64,000 nucleotides of DNA from the NCBI RefSeq assembly GCF_000011205.1, contig NC_003106.2, positions 1,054,001 to 1,118,000 of the forward strand, written 5' to 3'. Source of the DNA: Sulfurisphaera tokodaii str. 7 (GTDB taxonomy: Archaea; Thermoproteota; Thermoprotei_A; Sulfolobales; Sulfolobaceae). The position numbers and the translations under genes are program-made. Of this stretch, positions 44,502-54,885 are shown one piece after another; position 1 is the stretch's first letter; each line of letters starts with the position of its first letter. The notes beneath the pieces are model-generated. The model saw only the letters and a list, made by a program, of their open reading frames with translations, ran no database searches and was not told where the DNA came from.

Positions 44502-44848
44502 AATTAGAGGAGATTTACGCAAAATATGATGAGATTATAAGAAAAGACTCTTCATTACCTTATGTAAAGTGTGAGGACTGTAACTATACCTTCTTCTATG
44601 CTAGGCATTTTTGTCCCAAATGTGGTTCAAGGAACATTGAAGTTCTGAAGAGTTCCGGAATTGGTAAAGTGTTCTCATGGACTAAGATATATAGGAAAGG
44701 TGAAACATGGATTTACGGAATTGTTGAACTTGAAGAGGGATTTAAAGTATATTGTAATTTCACTGAGGACGTTAAGATAGGAGATAAAGTTAAAGTAAAA
44801 GTAATCCGTACCGATAAATACTATAGTATATTAGCTAGTCAGATTTGA
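44498..44848 (+). CDS. DUF35 OB-fold/zinc-ribbon acyl-CoA partner protein
   Basis: This 116-residue protein has an N-terminal helix, the rubredoxin-like zinc ribbon KCEDCNYTFFYARHFCPKCGS and an OB-fold (GIGKVFSWTKIYRKGETWIYGIVELEEGFKVYCNFT). DUF35 proteins bind acyl-CoA and complex with thiolase-fold enzymes. It overlaps the thiolase-like gene by 4 bp, strong support for a physical complex. Length is normal. Confidence 0.9.
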   Translation: MKLEEIYAKYDEIIRKDSSLPYVKCEDCNYTFFYARHFCPKCGSRNIEVLKSSGIGKVFSWTKIYRKGETWIYGIVELEEGFKVYCNFTEDVKIGDKVKVKVIRTDKYYSILASQI

Positions 44849-45220
44849 CAAAGAAGATAGTAAATATTTAAGACATACTAAAAATCTAGTCCCTTAAAGT
44901 ATCTAACAGTAATCTAGTAAATTTTTCATAATCTATCTCATAGACAACTTCAGCATTAGGTTTATTATTACTAATTGTAATATTTCTCATTTGAGTAAAA
45001 GGACTGGTATTAGCTTAAGGTTTTGAGAGTTGGACTATACAATGTAAGTCGCAAGAGATATTTTCTACATATAAATGTCTTTTTCCCTTAGCATTTACTA
45101 ATAGAAAGACTATATTATTAAATGGAGATTATACATCTCCAGTTTAATACCAGAATCAAGTAAAAATATTCTGGGAATAAAATAGAAACTCCAAAATTAA
45201 GAGAACAAGAGGTATAAACG
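44849..45220. other. Intergenic region with a possible gene remnant
   Basis: On the minus strand 44886-44990 encodes a 34-codon piece starting MRNITISNNKPNAEVV and ending LLLDTLRD. It looks like protein but lacks an upstream part, so it may be a gene remnant or a small ORF. An SD-like AGAGGT lies before the ATG of the acyl-CoA ligase at 45221. Confidence 0.35.
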
Positions 45221-46735
45221 ATGAAATATGCAAAGGGTGAAGAGCTAGAAGAATTGAAATATCCCAAGCCAGTTACAGAAATGATTCCTTCATATGACTC
45301 TATAGCTATAGATTATTTCGGTACAAAGATAACGTATAGGGAATTAAACCTAATGATAGATTCTGTAGCCTCACAACTTGACATAAATAAAGGAGATGTT
45401 GTGATTGTTACAATGCAAAACATTCCGCAGTTCATTATCACCGAATTTGCAGTATGGAAAAAAGGAGGAATAGTACTGCCGGTAAATCCCTCTTATACAG
45501 AGAAGGAATTAGACTATATAATAGAAAACTCTGAAGCTAAGTTAATGATAAGGTCTTGCGAGGCTATTAACACAAAAAAGATAAGGACTATAACTACTAA
45601 TCCAGAAACGTTCCATGAAATTCCTAGTGAATTGAAAGCCAAATGGAAAATAATTGATTGTGAAGAAGAATTAGACTTCAAATCGTTACATCGTGAGAAA
45701 GTTGATGTCTCTCCTAATGATCTAGCCTTATTAGTATATACCTCTGGGACCACTGGGAGACCTAAGGGAGTACCTATAACACATAAAAATATTTATGCTT
45801 CATCCATAATATACAAACACTGGTTTAAGTTTACTGAAAAGGATAAAGTACTGGGAATAGCGCCTTTCTTTCATATTACCGGTCAGATCTTTCACATCAC
45901 AACACCATTAATTTCGGGAAGTGAGATAGTGATTTCATACAGGTTTGATCCAACTTTAGCTTTAAGACATGTCGAGGAAAAGAAGACTACAGTAACAATG
46001 GCAGTAGCAACTGCATATCGAGCTATTCTCAATGAGTATAAGGGAGAAGATCTCTCAAGTATGAGGCTTTGGTCTTCTGGAGGGATGCCTATGCCCAGAA
46101 CGCTTGAAATTGAGTGGAGGGAAAAAATAGGACAATGGATTTACATGGCTTGGGGTCTTACGGAGACTACTTCTCCCGCAACTCTATGGCCTTACCCTTA
46201 TAATGGTGAGCTACCAGTAGATCCAGAGACTGGAGTAGTGAGTTCCGGTATACCGGTTTATAATACTGAGATAAGTATAGCTGAAGATGGTGAAGTTTTA
46301 GTTAGAGGACCTCAAGTAGTTTCAGGTTATTGGAAGATGGAGAAATTTAGAGATGGTTGGCTCCCCACGGGAGATATAGGCAAAATAATTGATGGTTGGG
46401 TTTACATAATAGATAGAAAGAAGGATATAATTAACGCTTCTGGATTTAAGATTATGCCTAGAGAAGTGGAAGAAGTAATCTACATGCACCCAGCTGTAAG
46501 TGAAGTAGCAGTAGTAGGTTTACCAGATCAATATAGAGGTGAAACAGTTGCAGCATTTATAAAGCTAAAGGATGGTTATACACCAAACGAAAAAGTTGAG
46601 GAGGAGATTATATCTTTATGTAGAAAAAATCTAGCGCCATATAAAGTGCCAAAAATTATTAGATTTGTTAATGAGATTCCAAAGACACCATCTGGAAAGA
46701 TTATGAGAAGAGTTTTCAGAAATGAAAGAATATAA
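45221..46735 (+). CDS. Acyl-CoA synthetase (AMP-forming ligase)
   Basis: This is a 504-residue ANL-family enzyme. The P-loop YTSGTTGRPKGV lies near residue 178, MAWGLTETT near 310, GWLPTGDIG near 385 and the C-terminal lysine motif PSGKIMRR near 495. It activates a carboxylic acid to its CoA thioester; the chain type is unknown. It sits 370 bp after the DUF35 gene on the same strand and may feed the SDR/aldolase cluster. AGAGGT lies upstream of the ATG. Confidence 0.9.
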   Translation: MKYAKGEELEELKYPKPVTEMIPSYDSIAIDYFGTKITYRELNLMIDSVASQLDINKGDVVIVTMQNIPQFIITEFAVWKKGGIVLPVNPSYTEKELDYIIENSEAKLMIRSCEAINTKKIRTITTNPETFHEIPSELKAKWKIIDCEEELDFKSLHREKVDVSPNDLALLVYTSGTTGRPKGVPITHKNIYASSIIYKHWFKFTEKDKVLGIAPFFHITGQIFHITTPLISGSEIVISYRFDPTLALRHVEEKKTTVTMAVATAYRAILNEYKGEDLSSMRLWSSGGMPMPRTLEIEWREKIGQWIYMAWGLTETTSPATLWPYPYNGELPVDPETGVVSSGIPVYNTEISIAEDGEVLVRGPQVVSGYWKMEKFRDGWLPTGDIGKIIDGWVYIIDRKKDIINASGFKIMPREVEEVIYMHPAVSEVAVVGLPDQYRGETVAAFIKLKDGYTPNEKVEEEIISLCRKNLAPYKVPKIIRFVNEIPKTPSGKIMRRVFRNERI

Positions 46736-47366
46736 CATCACAGTATTAGTAAACTATCTTTTGAGTGCTTCGTAACGAGATATAACAATATAGCTGTAAA
46801 AAATATGTTAAACTACTTTGTATTTATGACATATTTTTATCCTGATTTTGAGTGAAACAAGGTGATCTCTTAGCATAAGATATTAAACATAGTTAAAAGC
46901 AGGAGTTGAATATAATTGTTAAACTACCTGAAAACTTTTTATATATTATATTAAGGATAGCTCAAATAGACGGAAAAAGTTATATCCTGTGAAAGGCATA
47001 GTAGTGGAAATAGGTGAAATACTAACTACAATAGTCTAGATAGTAGATAAAGTAACAAAACATTCACTAACTTATAATATCTACGACTTTAATATAGTAA
47101 ACTGTACGACGATAATATACCTGGGAATACTAGGTATAGTGACTGGGTTAATGATACTATATGGTGAATACAAGAACAATAATGACTTCGTAATTGCTGG
47201 AGGAGTATTAGGGTTAGCTACACCAACAGAGTTTTTTCTACTAAGTTTAATACGAGGGTTATCAAAGTAGAAGGAGATAAGGGTGTAACCACTTTTTGTT
47301 AATTGAACCTTTTATTTTTAACTTTCTTTTATTAGTAAACGATAGGGAAAAAGAAGTTAAAAACTT
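46736..47366. other. Intergenic region containing a broken small membrane-protein ORF
   Basis: Apart from the stop-interrupted ORF at 46989-47270 nothing coding is seen. A T-rich tract near 47300-47330 may end the leftward or rightward transcripts. Confidence 0.4.
46989..47270 (+). pseudogene. Small membrane protein ORF with an in-frame TAG
   Basis: Reading from GTG 46989 gives 94 codons, with a single TAG as the 17th codon (47037-47039). After it come a hydrophobic stretch (TTIIYLGILGIVTGLMILY) and another (FVIAGGVLGLATPTEFFLLSLI). It resembles the two-helix membrane proteins of crenarchaeal mobile elements but no family is recognised. It is either a pseudogene or a shorter gene starting after the stop. 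Confidence 0.4.
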
Positions 47367-48647
47367 TTAAACCGACGAGTACTCGTTAAAGAATTCATAG
47401 GCATGTTCAATGGCCTTGTAAAAGTTCTCCAATTTAACGTTCTCGTTTGGAGCGTGGGCATTAGATGAAGGAGTCCCAACACCTATAGCACTTACAATCT
47501 CCCTTATTCCCAAGTCGTAAAATACCCCCATGGGCTGAGTACCAGCAGAATTGGGAATTACAACTGGGTCAAGTGAGTAAACTTTTTTAGCAGAATTAAT
47601 CATTGCTTTGACTACTTTAGCATTAGGGCTCGTCCTAACTGGCTTCTCCATTCCGAAAACTTCAACCTCAGCTCTATCCTTAACTACTTCAAGGAGTGAT
47701 GAAAAGACTTTTTTAGGGTCTTGATTCGGGACTAACCTAAAGTCGATCTTAGCAAAGGCATATGCCGGGACTATAGTCTTGCTCCCCTTACCAATATAAC
47801 CGGAATAAATACCATCTATGTTACAAGTAGGCTCAATATATATTTCCCTTATATTACCCTTAAGTTTATAAGCCCCCAGGGATTTTCTCAACTCCTCCAT
47901 GTCTATATCAAGCTTAGCGAGAAGTTCCTTCATCTCATCACTTAAAGGCTCTATATCGTTATAAAACCCCTTAAGTTTTACCCTCTCACCGTCATATATC
48001 TCGTTCAAGATTTTGATCAGCTCCCATACTGGATTATAAACTATCGGTGCATTTGAAGAATGAATGTCCTTACTAGCAGTCCTTACTGTCAGTTGGACGT
48101 ATAGTAGTCCCTTAACTCCCAACACTATCATTGGTCTACCCTTAGTATCTAATCCTGCACCTTCCATGATCACTGCATCCGCCTTAGGCTTTTTCCTCTC
48201 CACATAATTTGGTAAATTCACACTACCTATTTCCTCCTCACCCTCAACTAGGAATTTGAAGCTTAAATTCCCCTTGTATTTTGAAAACGCTATTAGTCTT
48301 GCAATTAACACTCCTTTATTATCCGATGCCCCTCTACCGTAAATATGGCCGTTCTCTATTATAGCTGAAAAGGGAGGGTATTTCCACTCATTTAGGGGAT
48401 CCACAGGTTGGACGTCATAATGATTATATACTAGGAGCGTCTTATCACCCCCATTATTCGCCTCACCGTAAACTACCGGATGCCCTCCAGTCTCTTCTAT
48501 AGTGGCCTTTATTCCTAATTCTTCCATGAATTCTTTGAGCCAGGAAGCCGTTTCCCTTATTCCCTCACCAGTTGCAGAGATTGAAGGGTGTTGCAAGAAT
48601 TCCACGTACTTCTTTAATGCGTACTGTTTCTCCTCTTCAGTTAGCAT
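47367..48647 (-). CDS. M20-family metallopeptidase/deacylase
   Basis: This 426-residue enzyme shows YNHYDVQPVDP (first metal ligands), GRGASDNKG (bridging Asp), VEGEEEIGS (catalytic Glu-Glu) and a C-terminal AHAPNE site with the last His. A dimerisation insert lies at about 180-290. The YDVQP/ASDNKG signature fits the dipeptidase/carboxypeptidase (CNDP-like) branch, not ArgE/DapE. It may cleave dipeptides or N-acyl amino acids. The gene is slightly more GC-rich than its neighbours. Confidence 0.87.
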   Translation of the reverse strand: MLTEEEKQYALKKYVEFLQHPSISATGEGIRETASWLKEFMEELGIKATIEETGGHPVVYGEANNGGDKTLLVYNHYDVQPVDPLNEWKYPPFSAIIENGHIYGRGASDNKGVLIARLIAFSKYKGNLSFKFLVEGEEEIGSVNLPNYVERKKPKADAVIMEGAGLDTKGRPMIVLGVKGLLYVQLTVRTASKDIHSSNAPIVYNPVWELIKILNEIYDGERVKLKGFYNDIEPLSDEMKELLAKLDIDMEELRKSLGAYKLKGNIREIYIEPTCNIDGIYSGYIGKGSKTIVPAYAFAKIDFRLVPNQDPKKVFSSLLEVVKDRAEVEVFGMEKPVRTSPNAKVVKAMINSAKKVYSLDPVVIPNSAGTQPMGVFYDLGIREIVSAIGVGTPSSNAHAPNENVKLENFYKAIEHAYEFFNEYSSV

Positions 48648-49151
48648 AATATAGAGTAATTAAAGGGGCTTAAATATCTTTAAATTAACTTGTCACTAAA
48701 AAAGTAACTGAATTCAAAAATTACGTTAGTGTTTCATATTCTTCTATTAATGGTTTTCCTTTCGTACTAGGGATGAATTTAATGAAAAATACAAATATTA
48801 TTATTACTAATATATCTATAGAGTATCACAAAACTATAGTGGAAATCATTATGCGAATGTGGCAGTAATTATTGTTCGAACTATAGGGTCTGAACCTATA
48901 AATAATGAAGTTTCTTTACCATTTATGAATATCTGAAAGGATTTCTGGACCGACAGACCATAATGCAACACTATATCCTATTTGAATCCAGAGATAATGT
49001 CGTCATTTATATATAAATAAATTTATTAAATGATCTTTTTTTATAAAGAGTATAAATATTAAATTAACATATTACTATATGCTGAAAATTTATAGAAATA
49101 TAAATCCTCAACGACAACATTATGAAGAAGTTCATAAAAACATTATTAATG
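48648..49151. other. Intergenic region
   Basis: No gene is seen. ATAATGTCGTCATTTATAT near 48990 resembles an IS1 end and may be a remnant. Confidence 0.35.
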
Positions 49152-50477
<1,326 letters not shown>

Positions 50478-50651
50478 AAAATATTGTTATTTTAGTACTA
50501 CTTATAAATCTGACCTATTTTATTCTTGTATAATATTCAACCTTATAGTAAAATAGCGGTACTATCTTAAAATATTAGTATAAGTATATAGTTGTGTAAT
50601 TTACTAAAGATATCTTTATATTCTTGTATATTATTCAATATTTGATGAAGA
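50478..50651. promoter_or_regulatory. Divergent promoter region: aminotransferase and Lrp-type regulator
   Basis: TATTCTTGTATAATATTCAA at 50520 and ATATTCTTGTATATTATTCAA near 50618 are near-identical repeats about 98 bp apart, one near each gene. They are good candidates for binding sites of the adjacent Lrp/AsnC regulator. Confidence 0.5.
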
Positions 50652-51107
50652 ATGGATGAAATAGATTTAAAGATTCTAAAAATACTTCAGAAAGATGCAA
50701 AATACTCATTAGAAGATTTAAGTACTGAATTGAAAATGCCTAAGTCAACAGTAGCATATAGGATTAAGAGATTGGAATCTTTAAATATTATAAAAGGGTA
50801 TTATGCTCAAATAGATCCTACCGCATTAAATCTAGATTATATCGTAATCAGCTTAATAAGAGGCAAATACAGTAAAGACTATCATATAGAATTGGGCTCT
50901 AAGCTAGCTAATATTCCTGGCGTATGGGGTGTGTATTTTGTATTGGGTGATACAGATTTCATAGTAATCGCTAGATATAGAAATAGGGAAGATTTTATGA
51001 AAAACTATTTAGAGAGAATAACAAGTATGCCAGAAGTCGAAAGATCTAGTACACATGTTGTAGTTAAAATAATTAAGGAGTCTCCTAATATGGTTATTTG
51101 GTGGTAA
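50652..51107 (+). CDS. Lrp/AsnC-family transcriptional regulator
   Basis: This 151-residue regulator has an N-terminal winged helix (MDEIDLKILKILQKDAKYSLEDLSTELKMPKSTVAYRIKRLE) and a C-terminal RAM-like domain (VWGVYFVLGDTDFIVIARYRNREDFMKNYLERI). Lrp-type proteins sense amino acids or related small molecules. Lying between the aminotransferase and the aldehyde dehydrogenase, it probably regulates beta-amino acid catabolism. The start is at ATG 50652. Confidence 0.9.
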   Translation: MDEIDLKILKILQKDAKYSLEDLSTELKMPKSTVAYRIKRLESLNIIKGYYAQIDPTALNLDYIVISLIRGKYSKDYHIELGSKLANIPGVWGVYFVLGDTDFIVIARYRNREDFMKNYLERITSMPEVERSSTHVVVKIIKESPNMVIWW

Positions 51108-51457
51108 GTCTATGTAGCAGAAATTATGTTATATTTGCATGATTCTTAAATTATTAAATAAATAGGATTAAAATACATAATAACTAAGAAAGAGAGCAAA
51201 AATTAAGCTAATAGTATGATAAAATCTTCTTTGTGAATTAAGCTCAAATATAATTAGATAAGATAATTTAGCTAAAAATTGCAAAGAAATTATTGGGGAA
51301 AATAAATTTCGGGTAACATTTTATTAGTATTTTTATAGACTAAATCTTAAGAACTTCTAAATAGTCTCAAATTAGCATATTTTAAATATACATATATATC
51401 AAAAATAAAAATCTTAATATTTTCTAATAATAAAAAGAATAAAGAATATTTTAACAT
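51108..51457. other. Convergent intergenic region
   Basis: AT-rich and without a recognised gene. It separates the Lrp gene from the leftward dehydrogenase. Confidence 0.4.
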
Positions 51458-52930
51458 TTACCACCTCTCTATAACTACTTTTCTATCTGTAAAGAAATCA
51501 ATACTATCTATTTGTCCATGAAGAACACCGAAGAACGAGTCCTTCTTACCTCCAAATGGGAAGAAGGCCATAGGCTGGGCAACACCAACGTTTATTCCAA
51601 TATTCCCAGCACTTACTTCTCTTCTAAATTTCCTAGCATAATAGCCGCTTGTAGTGAATATTGATGCAGCATTACCGTAGTTGCTCTTATTTATCATATC
51701 AATAGCCTCATCTAAACTCTTAGCCCTAATTATTGAAGCTACTGGACCGAAAATCTCCTCCTTAGCTATAACCATTTCTGGGGTGACTTCATCAAATATT
51801 GTAGGTCCTACAAAATATCCGTTGGGATAATCCTCAACTCTAAAATTCCTACCATCAAGTATTAACTTAGCTCCTTCTTCAACACCTTTCTCAATATATC
51901 CCAAAATCCTCTTCTTAGCATCTCTAGTGACAACAGGTCCCATGTCAACACTTTCATCTAAACCATAGCCCAATTTAAGCCCTCTTGCAGCCTCTACAAA
52001 CTTTCTCTTAACTTCATCATATACATCTCCAACAATAACGAGGTTAGCAGCAGCCAAGCATCTCTGTCCTGCATTACCAAAGAAGGCCGAGAGAATAGAA
52101 GGAATGACTTTATTTAGGTCAGCATCTGGCATTACTACAATAAAGTTCTTTGCACCCGCTTGGACTATAGCTCTCTTACCATTCAATCCAGCTTTTTCGT
52201 AAACATATCTCCCAACCTTAGTTGATCCGACGAAAGTTACTCCTTTTATAAACTTATTCTCTAGAAATTCATCAACAACATCCTTAGCTCCATGAACTAT
52301 ATTGATAACACCTTTGGGAAGTTTAACTTCTTCAAAAATCTTAATAACATAATCCATAGTAACTGGGGTAATTTCAGAAGGTTTAACAACGACAGTATTA
52401 CCTAGCACTATGGCATAAGGAATAAACCAGAAGGGAACCATAGCTGGAAAATTAAATGGAGTAATAATGCCGAAAACACCTAATGGTTCTCTAATACTAA
52501 CTTCATCAATATCTTGAGAAACTTGATCCATATGTTCACCTTTAGCTAATGTATAAGCAACTGAAATTGCACTTTCAACGCTTTCAATAGTTCTTCTTAA
52601 TTCGCCTCTAGCCTCCTGGATAGTCTTACCATGGTTCTGGGTAATAATCCTTGATAAGGTCTCATAATATTCCTCCAACTTGAATTTAATCCTAAACAAA
52701 TACTGAAGTCTATCAGTAATTGGTAGCTCTCTCCATTTTTCAAAAGCTTCTTGAGCAGACTGAATAGCTTCCTTAGTCTCATCCTTTGTAGAAAAGGGAA
52801 CTTGAGCAATAATTTCATCCTTAGCTGGATTATAAACATTTCCCCATATCTCAGTTTTAGATTCGACTCTTTGGCCATCAATATACAGTTTTAGTTTACC
52901 ATAATTTTTCTGAACTTCTTCTAATAACAT
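51458..52930 (-). CDS. mmsA: Methylmalonate/malonate-semialdehyde dehydrogenase (CoA-acylating)
   Basis: This 490-residue aldehyde dehydrogenase has PFNFPAMVPFWFIPYAIVLGNTVVVKPSE (NAD binding), GSTKVGRYV, the nucleophilic Cys in FFGNAGQRCLAAANLVIVG near 285 and EEIFGPVASI. NAGQRCLA and PFNFPAMVPFWF are hallmarks of the MmsA/IolA branch, which makes acetyl- or propionyl-CoA from malonate or methylmalonate semialdehyde. It would finish pyrimidine breakdown after the aminotransferase. Confidence 0.9.
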   Translation of the reverse strand: MLLEEVQKNYGKLKLYIDGQRVESKTEIWGNVYNPAKDEIIAQVPFSTKDETKEAIQSAQEAFEKWRELPITDRLQYLFRIKFKLEEYYETLSRIITQNHGKTIQEARGELRRTIESVESAISVAYTLAKGEHMDQVSQDIDEVSIREPLGVFGIITPFNFPAMVPFWFIPYAIVLGNTVVVKPSEITPVTMDYVIKIFEEVKLPKGVINIVHGAKDVVDEFLENKFIKGVTFVGSTKVGRYVYEKAGLNGKRAIVQAGAKNFIVVMPDADLNKVIPSILSAFFGNAGQRCLAAANLVIVGDVYDEVKRKFVEAARGLKLGYGLDESVDMGPVVTRDAKKRILGYIEKGVEEGAKLILDGRNFRVEDYPNGYFVGPTIFDEVTPEMVIAKEEIFGPVASIIRAKSLDEAIDMINKSNYGNAASIFTTSGYYARKFRREVSAGNIGINVGVAQPMAFFPFGGKKDSFFGVLHGQIDSIDFFTDRKVVIERW

Positions 52931-53338
52931 ACCTTTTCGCGGTAATTTAGATATTGTATACCATATATATTTTTCGTTCCGATATGTTAGAAAAAATCTA
53001 ATTATAAAAAATAATAGATATATTTTATTGTTTATTGTTTTTTTATAATAAAATTAGAAAATTAATAAATATATAATATACTACAATAGCTTAATAGATA
53101 TTTATGTCCTAAAGAATTTGAGTTCATTTGATGTAACTCTATGCGTAAAAAGAAAATATTCACAGCTTTTCCACTAATCTATATCCTAAATCCCAAATGG
53201 GACTGTTCTCAAACAGTCATCAAATTCGATAATTGTTTGTAAAAATATTATGATATTCATAAAAATAGTTTTTCCTAATGTGATTCACTAAGAAGAGCTA
53301 GAAGTGTAAAGAGTAAAAATTATTTTAGAAAAACTTAT

Positions 53339-53395
53339 GTGTAAGGGTCACGAGGTTATATGGGGGTTACAAGATGGACCTCGTAACCCTTGCAC
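53339..53395. other. Long imperfect hairpin in the IS remnant
   Basis: The 18-nt arms at 53339-53356 and 53378-53395 (GTGTAAGGGTCACGAGGT with ACCTCGTAACCCTTGCAC) pair with two G-U-type changes and enclose a 21-nt loop. It lies upstream of the dead transposase and could be part of a regulatory RNA. Confidence 0.5.
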
Positions 53396-53429
53396 AATTA
53401 ATACTTTTGGTTCTGAGGAATTTAAGCTA

Positions 53430-54262
53430 ATAAAACAGATTTAGAAGACCTTGCTTACGCAATAGCAGCATACCTACTAGGAGTACAAGTCACCAAGCTA
53501 GGAATACCACCATCAACACTATACTAAAAAACTCGGAGTAAAGAGGAGAAGAGAAGGAAAAACCACCTTGTCTCTCATGCAAATCAAACAAAATAGTAAA
53601 GAATGGTTCATCTAGAGGAAAAACAAAATACAAGTGCAGCGGAAGAACATTCTACAAAAACACAAGATGGGTAAAGAATAAAAGGAAAGGATATTGAAAG
53701 AGTACACTAACAGAATGAGTATGAGAGGAATAGCAAGGGTTGAAGGAAAACCATTAACAACAATATAAAGAGGAAGGGGATAGAGGTATACGCACACTTA
53801 TTAATCCTACAAGAACAACTAAAGAACTTCACAGCAAAATCCACGGTAATTGATGAGAGTTGGACTTACACGGTCCAAAAAGGGAGAACTTGTGGATATG
53901 GAATGCGTTGCAAGATGGTGTACCCTTCTTCACCACGGGTGATAGGGGTTATAGGACTTTCAGTTACCTCTTGAATACCCAAGAGCAAAGTATATTACAC
54001 TGATGATTACTCAGTTTACCAAGTACTCAACAATCACGTTGTAAGTAAGAAGTACACCGTGGAAAGTTATAATTCTTACTGTAGGGCTCACCTAGCTAGG
54101 CTAGCAAGGGATACAAGGGCTGTTAATAGGAGTAGGAGGATGGTTAACTATAGTCTTGGCTTGTTAAACGTCATGTACCCGGTAGTTTATTCAAGGGAGA
54201 AAACTCCTTTAAATGAGGCTTACTTGAAGAGAATACAGTATATTAGAAATAAACTGATATAA
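53430..54262 (+). pseudogene. IS1-family transposase, multiple frameshifts and stops
   Basis: Fragments in changing frames give a zinc ribbon (LSCKSNKIVKNGSSRGKTKYKC), a DDE-like VIDESWTY, YYTDDYSVYQVL and the C-terminal SYCRAHLARLARDTRAVNRSRRMVNYS, the last in the open frame 54059-54262. The order matches the intact IS1 transposase at 12285, but it is from a different subtype. It cannot make a functional protein. Confidence 0.8.
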
Positions 54263-54308
54263 TATTACAAATATTTATAGAATTTCATGACTTCATGAGA
54301 ACAGTCCC

Positions 54309-54885
54309 TCCCAAATTCATTTTACAAAAATAATTTCAAAGAATAATTAATCCCTCGATTCAGAAAATTTTATAATAAGAGAAAAAGTTAAGGTGGATGG
54401 AGTGGTATTACCTTAGTGGGAATAACACTTGATAGTTTTGGACTCCATCCGCCCAAAAACACTTTCTCTCATAAACTTCAAGGGGACAAAGGCTGATAAA
54501 GTAAAGAAAACACTTATAACAGCAGCACTTACTAGGGATTCAATAGAAAACAATGCAAAGGAATATCACCACAAACAGTAAGGAACTACGTAGAAGAATA
54601 ACCACATAAAAGAAATACTACACACGATCAAAACAATCTCGATCAAAGAATTGAGTGGAAGAAAAAGTATAAGAATACCAATAGATTGAACATATAAGGG
54701 AAAACCTATGTAGGGGCCGTGAATTGCCCAATGCTATTTAATATTCAACCTGTACAAGCAACAAATAAAATAATTTTTTGTATAATTTAAAGTAAAATGT
54801 ACTATGTAGATAATTTAACTTATTATATAAAAACCTCTATAATATAAGACAGTGTAACAGAAAAAAGGAAGATTTAAATCTTGGT
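54309..54885. other. Second transposase remnant and stem-loop
   Basis: Around 54480-54720 scattered plus-strand pieces (TLITAALTRDSIENNAKE, and a RIPIDWT-like part) look like a decayed DDE transposase of another IS family. At 54395-54403 and 54442-54450, GGATGGAGT/ACTCCATCC forms a 9-bp stem that may be part of the same element. No boundaries were found. Confidence 0.45.

Larger units (their letters stand above)
53199..54308 (+). mobile_element. Degenerate IS1-like element with intact ends
   Basis: This 1110-bp element is bounded by 13-bp inverted repeats (GGGACTGTTCTCA at 53199 and TGAGAACAGTCCC at 54296) and an 8-bp target duplication TCCCAAAT (53191-53198 and 54309-54316). The transposase inside is broken. 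Since the ends remain, it could still be mobilised in trans. Confidence 0.82.
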
